Positions 55,439-64,000 of a DNA stretch of 64,000 nucleotides are shown piece after piece (positions within the stretch are counted from its first letter, which is position 1; each line of letters begins with the position of its first letter). The notes below the pieces were generated by a model. It was not told where the DNA came from and did not search any database. It was given only the letters and a program-made list of their open reading frames with translations. Source of the stretch: Cubamyces lactineus (Eukaryota > Basidiomycota > Agaricomycetes > Polyporales > Polyporaceae); NCBI GenBank assembly GCA_022376465.1, contig JACDTU010000007.1, forward strand, positions 1,302,001-1,366,000, written 5' to 3'. The translations under genes were made by a program, and so were the position numbers.

Positions 55439-58400
55439 TTACCACGCCTCTGGCATCGGCGGGAAGTCGCCCATCCACCCATTCGTATGGCCCACGTTCA
55501 GGAAGATGCCGTCCGAGCCATTTTGCGGCAATCCAAGGTCCGTCAGGTTCTGCATATGCACGAACACGACACCGACCGTCAGCGACCGATGCACACCATC
55601 ATCAAAGAGCAAAAGAGCGTAGAAACGCACCTGTTCCTGGAGCCAAAGCGGGATCGTCGACGGGTTGAACATGCGCTGGTCGTGCGCCCACGCGCCGACC
55701 TCCTCGACCGTGAACGGCGGCGGGGGCACGATGCTCGGGTCGATGAACGACGGGGGCGGCGGGGCCATCATCGCCTCGCCCGCCCCGGGGCCCATGCCGC
55801 CGGCGCCGCCGTGCGGGGGCATGCCCGAGGGCGAGAGCCCGACCTTGCGACGGAGGTTGGCGAGCATGATGCGGAGCGTGAGCGCGTAGCGCTCGGCGGC
55901 GACGTCCGAGAGGAGCTGTGCGAGCTGCTCGACTTGGACCGTGATTTGGCCGAGGTCGAGCTCGGCGGGGAAGAGGTTCGCCATCTTGAGCAGGAAGAGG
56001 CCCGAGAAGGCGGCCATGACGAGCGTGTCGTGCACTGCGTACCGGAGCGCGGCTCTGTAGTCGTGGGTGGACGTGGACGCGGTGGAGCGATCATGAGGTG
56101 CGGTAGGTAGATTGGGGGTGGAGTAGGAGAACCAGAGTGGAGGCAAGAGAGGGAATTTGAACGAGACAGAAGCGCGCGCAATGAGCATACCGCCGCCGTC
56201 AGACGAAGCAGATTGGGGTGCGTACCTGTACGTGTGCGAATCGAGCAGATTCGAGAGGCAGTTAGATGCGGCGTCCTTGGCCTGGAAAGCGAGCTCGCGC
56301 TGCTCGAACGGCATCTTGTCCCACGAGACGCCACGCAGGGCGACGCAGACGAGCCAGAGCTTCGCGTAGTGCAGCTCGCCGACGAGGATCTTGCGCGTGA
56401 GCGCTTCTTCGTCCATCGTCTGGCCTGCAGGTCAAGAAGAAAACGATGAGGGGCAGGGAAGGAGAGGGACGTGCGGAAACGTACGGTGCAGCTCATCACA
56501 GTCGGCATACCACTTGTCGAGCGCGATGTTCGCGCGCCGAATAAACGACAAGGTGTTGTGGTTGACTTGTCCGTTTAGCGGAGACAACGTCTCGTATATT
56601 TGCGCTGGAGACACTCAAGTCAGTGAATTTCCTAAGCACCTAGCCCCTTCGAATGCTCACTCTTCTGCGCGATGAGCTCGACCTGCGAGATGAGGCGCAC
56701 GTCTGTGGGCGACGCCATCGGGTGCGAGAGCAGGAGCCGGCAGTGGCGGATCGAGCTCTCGTCGCGGAGGACGATCGGGCGGCCTGTGCCCAGACTCATC
56801 TGGTGGTCGAACCAGTACAGGCAGAGCCAAATGCGCGCCGACACCACTACGAGCATCCCTCGACGTCAGCATACATCCAAGAAGTAGAAAAGAGGTGACG
56901 TACCGAGGTTACGCTCTTCCTCCTCAGTGCGTTTCTTCGCACCGTCCGCGTCGGCGAGCTTCTCCAATGCGCGGTGCAGACCGAGGTCGAGCGCCATGCG
57001 CATCGCGTGCCCGCTCGGGAGCCAACCATTCGTGCTCCACGCCGCGAGCAACAACATACCTATTCAAACCGGTCAGCTCACTCTACTCATCTCTCGGTGT
57101 ACGGGCCAGACGACGATGACGAGAGCGGGCTTACCCTGGACGGCCTCCTTGCGCACGACCGGGCCGAAGAGGGACGAGCGCGCGATGCCCTGCGCCTCCT
57201 CGAGGCACTTGTAGAACGCCGGGATGAGCGGGCCGGTCCCGCTGCGGATCTTGGCGGCGACGGCGAGGATCGCGTCGAACGTCCACGGGCTGCGCTCCAT
57301 GAGCCCCTCGTAGGTGTCGTAGCTCGGATCGAAGACGGGGATGAAGATGTGGCAGCCGGAGAAGAAGCTAGAAGTGATGTTAGGGAGGAGAACGCGAAGG
57401 AGAGTGCGTAGGGAGATGGACGTACATGTGGTATAGCTCGCGGGCTTCGGTATCGGAGACAAGGCCCTGTAGCAGGAACAATGAGTCTTGCATGTTTGGA
57501 AGCGAATACAAAAGAAGTCTCTTGCCTTTTCAACGACGTGTGGGAACGCATTGCGGGGCGTTGGCTCTGCACGCTTGCGCTTCTTGACCCTGCAACTGCG
57601 CTGAGACGCGGTTTTAGAATGATACTCGCATACACGTACCTTGGTGGGGAAGCAGAGGGAGCGGCGGCAGCTTCAGCAGCGGCATTTGCCAATCCCTGCA
57701 AAGCCTCGATGGGTGCGTTCAGCGTAGAGCGAGGCAGGGTGTCCTCAGACTCGTCGTCAGAAGAGGGCGCGGTGCTCGGTACGATGCCATACGTTGCGTA
57801 CTTGTGCGGCTGTTTGTTGCTCGCATGTCAGAATACTGTGGTATGACTTCAAATAGCGCAGCAGCGCACGCACCGGCGGGGCAAAGCCCGGTAAAGGAGG
57901 GAAGGAGCGCGTGCGCGACGGGCCGTCGACCTGGCTGGGAGAGTTGTAGAGCTCGACGTTGTTGCGGACGGGAGGCATGGGGCCTGGAATGACGGGACTG
58001 TCGCGGGACGAGCCGCCGCCTTGGGGGTAGACTGGGCCCTGGGCCATGACCTGGTTCTGGCTCTGGATGGCAGAGAGGATGCGGTCGAGGGAGGACTGCA
58101 TGCCAATCATCTGGCTCTGCATGACCTGGTACGCGGTCCAAGGGACGTCAGCTGGCATGTGGGCGGAGAGGGGGGAGGGCGAGTATTGGACGTACGAGAT
58201 ATTGGCCCTCGAGGCGGGAGAGGCGCCTTTGCGGGGAGGGAGGGGATGGATTGAGCATGAGAAGAGCATGGTACGGCGGCAAGGCTACTCACTCGACCGA
58301 GGCGGTAGAGAGAGCCTGGACATTTTTCTTCTCTGGTTTCTCAAAGACACACTGTGCACCGCTCAGTTGGCAGCGACGACATGGGGCCTAGAGACGAGAC

Positions 58401-58832
58401 CGGGCCGGGCGGATGAGCGGGCCAGGAGGGGGAGGGGGAGGAAAGAGGGTCAGCGAGGGTTGGGGGACAGGAGAGGGGGAGGTGGTGGTGGTGGTCAGGA
58501 GGTGGGCGGGGCGGAGGGGCGGGGACACTGACCTCGCCTTCACACCTGTTCTTGCCCTTGCGACAGTTTGTGCAGGCCCGGGCGCCGCGCTTGGGGATGT
58601 GCGCCGTCGGGGCGGTGGGCGCGGTGCCGGCGGGAGTGGGCGGGGCGGCGAGGCCGGACACGGAGTCCGTCGGGGAGCCCATCTCGGACCGGGCGGGGCC
58701 GTTGGAGGCAGCGGGGCCGCTGGATGCGCCGGCGTTGGCGAAGCTGGCGGTGCGGCGGCGCTTGCCGTTGGGCTGGTGGTGCTGGTGGTAGTCGTTGGAG
58801 GCGGAGGTAGCGGTCGGCGAGAGGGACATCAT
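55439..58832 (-). CDS. Zn2Cys6 fungal transcription factor
   Basis: Model on the minus strand, 14 exons: 58533-58832, 58293-58387, 58196-58226, 57874-58125, 57640-57809, 57526-57589, 57426-57466, 57135-57367, 56904-57059, 56661-56846, 56485-56604, 56226-56424, 55631-56054 and 55439-55549; 793 residues. The zinc cluster spans residues 87-113 (Cys87, 90, 97, 103, 106, 113: CX2CX6CX5CX2CX6C), split by an intron. A coiled-coil dimer segment follows (RLSRLEGQY, MQSSLDRILSAIQSQNQ). A basic patch VKKRKRAEPTPR may be a nuclear signal. The middle part (LFGPVVRKEAVQGMLLLAAWSTNGWLP; MRMALDLGLHRAL; ARIWLCLYWFDHQMSLGTGRP) is the fungal_trans domain. It should bind CGG-type sites in the nucleus; the target pathway is unknown. 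One intron is GC-AG and one (171 nt) has no stop. Confidence 0.92.
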
Positions 58833-61800
58833 GGGAGACAGTCGCAGAGAGGCAGCCGTCGTTCCTCCTCCCGCGGCTCAGGCTGCTCTCGCGGGGGCGC
58901 AGGTCGACTCCCCCTACTAATCCCCCGCCCACAACCCCTTATCCTCCCAAATTAATAGTTTCTTATCCACGCCAGTCTAGCACCAGCTGACCCGATAGTA
59001 GCCTGCCCTGCTTTCTCTCCTTTTCCGTGTTCTCTCAGCCTTGGCTTCCCGAACTCACCTAGTCAGACGGCATCTGTCCTCCGCCTCTGTGCCCCCGTTC
59101 TCTCTCACCTCCTCCTCATCCAAAGCAAAATATTCCCCTTCGCCTTCTCCGACCCGTGGCGTTTGCGTTCAGCGCATGCCGTGACTCACTCCCGCCCGAT
59201 TCAGATCCCCATTCCGTCCATGTTCGAGCGGTCCTAATCGCCATATCGTCGTTCCTGTAGATGCCTGATAATCCTCTCATTGGTCCCCGCCTCCGCCCCC
59301 GCTCCTCAGTCATCCCTGCGCACGCCCCATCCTTCCACATCCCTTCGAGTCCCTTGGCACCTACCCGCAATTTCAATAACATTAAAATCTCGGGGTATCC
59401 AAGGCCGACTAGTCACACTATCATATGTAGCCCACGGGCTACCGCGGCCACCGCACGCGTCCTCATTGCACTCCCCTTCGACTGACCCGTCGTTTCGTAG
59501 AACGCGCACCCCCCTTCTGTTGTGATCAGCTACCCAAGTGGAGGGCAGATGACGGCATCTGCACCTCTGCGCTCCCACACAGCGCACACACGCCCGGCCA
59601 CCTGACAGACCTTCAGGCTCTAATGGCCCCCATAGATCCCCAGGCGCCGGCACCAGAGGGAGGGCCCGCAAATATAGCCGGCGCGTTCTGACCTGGGCTG
59701 CGTCGCGCAACGGGCATGCCATTGACGGAACGAGAGCTCCCTCTCTCTCTCTCTCTAAAGCGGCCGCGTTTCGCGATCGGCACTTTATCGCGAAGGCATC
59801 GGATGAGATGAACGTCTGGAAAATGCAGCTCTATAGCGGCCGTGTCGCCATTGGCTTTGGCCGGTGACGTTTTCTGCGCTAGGGCTCGGCAGAGTTCGTT
59901 CGTGGGCGGCAGTGATATCCTGCTTGGGCCAACGCTCGAACGTCACCGTGAAGGACTCGGAGCGCGTTCGACCTTCGCGCGCTCGATTCGAACCACTCAA
60001 GCCGCCGGTACTTTCCAGACCACAAAGAGCTCGTGCGTGTACGACCCCCAACCTAGTCCCACTTAGCCGGCTCACGCACCAGTCAGGAACCCGACACATC
60101 GCACGGCGTAGGATACCACCTCACAGCTCCAGGCTACTCGCCTAGATATCCATTCCTCCACGAGAACCATGTTTGGCAGCGACAAGAAGCGCAAAGCACC
60201 TAGTAGCATATGGTGATCCTTGCCAGGGCAGCAAAAGCCACCGAAAGCCACCTTCTTTTTTCTAGCCCGCGCGTCTTCTTTGTCAAGGCTCAAGATCCCA
60301 GGTGATCGCAGGTCGTATACGGCACCTAAGGAATTCCGGTGACCCCCTCAGGAGCGTTCCGTCGCCCGCTCTTCAGACGCATACTACGTACGCGCTTCGT
60401 TATGGTTCTACGTGCGGATTGGGTTCTGGAACGACGCGAAGCGGTGTCAGCGTATGCGCGCCCTATACACAGGGAGGTGCCGTCTCGATCCCGGGTTGGG
60501 AGAATGCAGTTCGTCGGCCGCCTCTCCTCCGCACGGCTTACTATCAGGGCCCCTCCGTCGCGTCCGGTGATCATTGCACCTGCCTTCGTCTTGGGCTTTA
60601 GATGTGCGTACGGTGATGCAGGACGGAGCGCCGTTGCTCATCCTACGCTACGCACCCTCGGCTTTGCTCCGCTTGCGCCCGCTGAGCATGAATTTACTTG
60701 GGCATATGAGTCTCTACCGTGCGCTTACCCAGGTGCTTCTGGTTACCAGACGGTTGAATCTGAGAACATGAACCTGCCGGGCGAGACGCGACATTTGTGA
60801 CAGCCCGGGAAGACCGCTACCGCACACCTTCCCGATTGGACTCGGACCGCCGTCGGGCTCGCCGCTCATCGACAGATCGATGTCGACCGTCGACTCCCCG
60901 TTGCTTCTGGCGTCTTGTCAGGTTATCCTTCGGCGCATCTACGACTAGAGCCTAGGCCTTTCAGATTCCGGGGATCCGTCAGGCTGCTGTTCTTGCGCAC
61001 GTCGTTCTGGCTCTGGCTCTAGCTCTGGCTTCCAGCTTCCAGCTTCTCGTCTTCTCGTCTTCCTCCATTTTTGCGCTATCGTCATTTTTCTGCTCTCTCC
61101 TGGGCCGTCTTTCTTTTGAATTTGTGTATCTTTCTTTCTCTTTTATTTTGTTTTTGGTTGAGGAGTTCTGACATCGTCTTGTGGCCTCCTTCTTGTGGTC
61201 TTCCATCTCGCAATGACATACCGATCGGTGCTTCTCCTGCTTCGCTCTCCTTGCCTCCTCCAACCGGAGCGCGAGCCGACGCGTCCGCTCCCGCGCGCCG
61301 CCCGGCATGCGACGTTCGACGTTCGACGTTCGGCGTCTGCCACCCGTATCCACCTGGCTGATCCCCGTCGCCGTCGTTGAGGCCTGAGGTTCTCCACTCC
61401 CGGTGCGCGCGGTGCTGCGTGGCGGTAGCTTATCGTGGTGCGCAGAGCCTCGGTCCGGGGTGCAATACGTTTCGTCTGCAATATGCTCGTCGGCGTCGGT
61501 GTTGTCGGCCGTGCCTTCGTTGCGCCTTTTGTTTTTCTTTTCTACTTTATTGTTTTTCTACGCTGGTTCTTTCGGGCTCTCCGGATGGGTCGTGATTCGT
61601 CAGGCGTGCCGGTCAAGTGATGCGTGTATGGTTGACGGGCCTCCGTCCTTTGATTTTGATGACATTCAATACTTCGATGCACGGTCACGCTTGCAGCCTC
61701 GTACAATTGTAATTTGTCGCGCGCATCCCAGGAGTCAGGGCGCGGCGCTCGGGCTCCGCTGGTGCGCCCATATGTGCGGGCGTGCGGGCGACGTGTGAGC

Positions 61801-62417
61801 GTGCTTCAAAGTTAACGTTGAGACGTCGAAGGACCGCAGCTGGATGGGGACGCTCCTGGGATAGGCTGAGGTATGCGGCGATATGAAGCGCTTCGTGCGC
61901 TGCGGAGTGTGCGTTATGAGAGCGCAGCAAGATGTTTGTGCGGCCCCGATTGTCGAATTCGTTATGCTGTTCATGTGGAGAGTGGGTATGGCGGCGATAT
62001 CGAGATATTCTGTCGTTGCGAAGCGCGGCTCACGACTCGCGATCATATTCGAGTTGAGCCGAGATGAGAGGGCCAGCCAATGCTACGCTGGGCAATATCG
62101 ACAGGACCCGCGCCCTAGGGTTCAACTCTAGTCTAACTTCTTGGTGTCCCGCCCCAATGCCCGAGAATGCGCTGCGCGACGTAGAGGCGGTCGGGCTGCC
62201 ACTAGCCCTTGCGATCGATACCTCCTCAAGAGCGTGCCGATGAACGCGTAGATGCACAAGCGCGATCGGGACCAATCGGTGTTCCCAGTCGTTTGTATGC
62301 AAGGGCACATCATTCCAGATTCTATAGCAAACACACATAACTGGTCTTGGTAAAACACGACAAGTGAACAGATCGCCACGCCATTGCCACCACCCCGTGC
62401 CTCGACGTCATAACATG
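58833..62417. other. Gene-poor region of 3.6 kb
   Basis: No supported gene on either strand. The first part is the upstream region of the Zn2Cys6 regulator. There are long pyrimidine-rich runs (58980-59160 and 60990-61180), a CT microsatellite (59737-59756) and a short GACGTTC tandem near 61311. Open frames are GC-driven, Arg/Ser-rich and without family resemblance. A poorly conserved gene or a long non-coding RNA cannot be excluded. Confidence 0.5.
59737..59756 (+). repeat. (CT)n microsatellite
   Basis: About ten CT units. Confidence 0.9.
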
Positions 62418-63338
62418 TCAGTTGGTGTACTTCAAGAGAAGTGAGGTGCCCTCCGGGTTCTCCTTGAAGCGCTGGTTCTGAGCCGCAATCTCGGACGGCG
62501 TCGCAAGTCTGAAGCAGCCGCTGGGGCGGGCAGCGCTGGAGAAGGCGTCTTCGTGCTTCGTCACCTTGAAGGCGAACTCGAGGATGTAGCGCGCGCCGGT
62601 AGGATGCCTCTTTTCGCTGGACAGGGTTTTTCCTGCGCCCTGGGACAATGCGCAGATCAGTTGATGACTCGGATTCGCGATGGTGCACAGAATGCGACGT
62701 ACGGCGCGGGACGTGGTGTTGACGATCTTACCAACGGTATTGTAAGGGATCTCGAACAATTGTCCGTTGACACGAACGGGCGGGATGTCCCCAATCACAT
62801 AAACCTAAGCCCCAGAACACGCCAGTGAGCAAGTGTATTTTGAGCTGCAACACGAGACAAATACCAGCTGGTGCAACTCAAACTTGGCGTTGGGGTTGGG
62901 CCTCCCCCGGCTGGTGGGAGACAACAGAGATGACATTATACCCATTCCTGGACCGTCGTTCGTCCAGATGTTGATGCGCTCATGGGTGATATGCTTCTTC
63001 TGGAAGTTATACACGGTGTTAACCTTCGTACGTATTACCGCTCTCGTCGGAGACTATCCGAGACAAGCGTTGAGAAACCTCAGATGATGATGCCTTGCGA
63101 TGTATAGCGGAGACTTACAGCAGAACGGCTCTCGGCCAGCGCAACATGGCCTGTGATGAGCACAAGCGTTCCCTGAGGGAAGTTCGCGCTGACCGTGTCA
63201 TCCTCCAACACAAGCCAGGTCCGCCCATCGATCTAACCGAGGCAGTTGTCATCAGCATACACCTAACAGGGTCAGACCACATGAACTCACAGGCCAGGCT
63301 GCTTTAGGATCGGATTGTGGGTTTGAGTTTGTGCCCAT
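62418..63338 (-). CDS. F-family protein F3, unknown function
   Basis: Model on the minus strand: 63291-63338, 63119-63232, 62865-63023, 62703-62804 and 62418-62639; 214 residues. The exon plan is the same as F1 and F2. The product begins MGTNSNPQSDPKAAWP, then has WLVLEDDTVSANFPQGTLV and ITGHVALAES. Exon 3 is charged (VNTVYNFQKKHITHERINIW). Exon 4 starts VYVIGDIPPVRVNG, and the last exon has GKTLSSEKR, YILEFAFKVTKHEDAF, SSAARPSGCFR and a final LLLKYTN. It is closer to F1 than to F2. The last intron (63 nt) is open and in frame. It lies about 19 kb from F2 and on the opposite strand. No known domain is recognised. Confidence 0.75.
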
Positions 63339-64000
63339 ACAACTGACGGCGCGAGAGGCATGGGCGTGAAGGGTCAGGAGCGATGAGGGTCGGAGACGTT
63401 TTGCGACTGCCGCGGTGCTACAACGATATGTCAGTATATAAGTGGGTTGGGGAAAGGCGCTTCATGGTGTATTTGGGCCTGTCGTGAAGTTGTGCATGTT
63501 TTGCGCCTCGCCCGAGAGGGATACCGGACCGTCTCAACCTTCCTGAACAGGAAGGTGATAGTGAGAAATCAGTAGGGTGCCATGAGGTTTCAATATCTGG
63601 GCCTTTCCTACGGTGAGTCAGTTGTTCCAAATATAGTTGTTTATTACCAACGGAGCTGAGCTTAGTCCGCCCAGAAGTCTTCTACGGAGGTTCGATCGGA
63701 GTAATTGATGTCCTGAAGCGAATAGACACGCATAGGCGTTGTACCCTCGACGTTGCACTGGTGATTGCAGATAATTGCGTTAATCGTTGCACAGCATGAT
63801 TGGGGATTGTACTACCCGCCAGTGGGACGGCAATTACGAAAGAGACGAAGACACCAACTAACGATATCACGCAGGCGTGTTCCACCTAGATACCGAGAGA
63901 GCGGCGCACAAACGGTACGATCCTGCAACCGAGTTCAGTAGTGCTGATCCAACGCATTATACGCGTTGTCCATGATAAGGGCGGCGGTCGGTGGGACTGC
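63339..64000. other. Upstream region of F3 and window end
   Basis: Contains the F3 promoter and one weak candidate gene (63682-63885). Nothing else is supported. Confidence 0.4.
63682..63885 (-). CDS. Possible small secreted protein (start exon)
   Basis: On the minus strand an ATG at 63885 begins a hydrophobic, signal-peptide-like stretch (MEHACVISLVGVFVSFVIA, then VPLAG). A frame further on reads DINYSDRTSVEDFWAD followed by a stop at about 63657, which could be the end of a spliced small protein, but I could not settle the splice sites. Low confidence. Confidence 0.25.
   Translation of the reverse strand: MEHACVISLVGVFVSFVIAVPLAGSTIPNHAVQRLTQLSAITSATSRVQRLCVSIRFRTSITPIEPP

Noticed and set aside
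59980..60060. tRNA-like GATTCGAACC motif
   Set aside because: Flanking bases cannot form a T-stem, and no other tRNA arms are present.

Overview
This 64 kb window looks like nuclear DNA of a filamentous basidiomycete, most likely an Agaricomycete, possibly of the Polyporales. Genes carry many 45-70 nt GT-AG introns. The window encodes a Pleurotus-type I9 proteinase inhibitor, a Zn2Cys6 regulator and a mitochondrial complex I subunit encoded in the nucleus. There are no bacterial operons. Most open frames in such DNA are shadows, so the gene models below were built by joining exons by eye, using reading phase, splice sites and family resemblance. Copies of the same gene in this window served as a check.

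Layout. 0-18 kb holds mostly single-copy genes: a partial leucine-rich protein, a one-pass membrane protein, an unknown Ser/Pro-rich protein, a proteinase inhibitor (minus strand), a 3-methyladenine DNA glycosylase (10 exons, two of them micro-exons), a PAS-kinase-like kinase without PAS domain, NDUFS7 of complex I, and a 1,080-residue disordered protein. 17.3-43.8 kb is a duplication-rich block. It has two intact copies of the meiotic recombination gene MND1, six copies (four intact) of a kinase-like gene on the plus strand, and copies or remnants of an unknown gene family, here called F. One kinase-like copy is split by a 4.03 kb element with the unusual arm order A-B-A'-B', flanked by a 6-bp target duplication. 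44-58.8 kb returns to single-copy genes: a PNS1/CTL-type transporter (18 exons), a hAT-like MITE, a PP2C phosphatase, a polo-like kinase of PLK4/SAK type with a broken DFG motif, an eIF5-mimic protein (5MP/BZW), and a Zn2Cys6 transcription factor. 58.8-62.4 kb is gene-poor. A third intact F gene (minus strand) lies at 62.4-63.3 kb.

The genes do not form one pathway. DNA repair (MAG1), meiotic strand exchange (MND1), respiration (NDUFS7), signalling (three kinase types, PP2C) and translation control (5MP) are simply neighbours. The coherent story is genomic: a recent 3 kb segmental duplication, repeated copying of kinase-like and F genes, decay of some copies, and insertion of a foldback-like element into one of them. 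The most notable single observations are the PLK4-like protein in a fungal lineage thought to lack centrioles, with its DFG aspartate replaced; the A-B-A'-B' element; and the F family.
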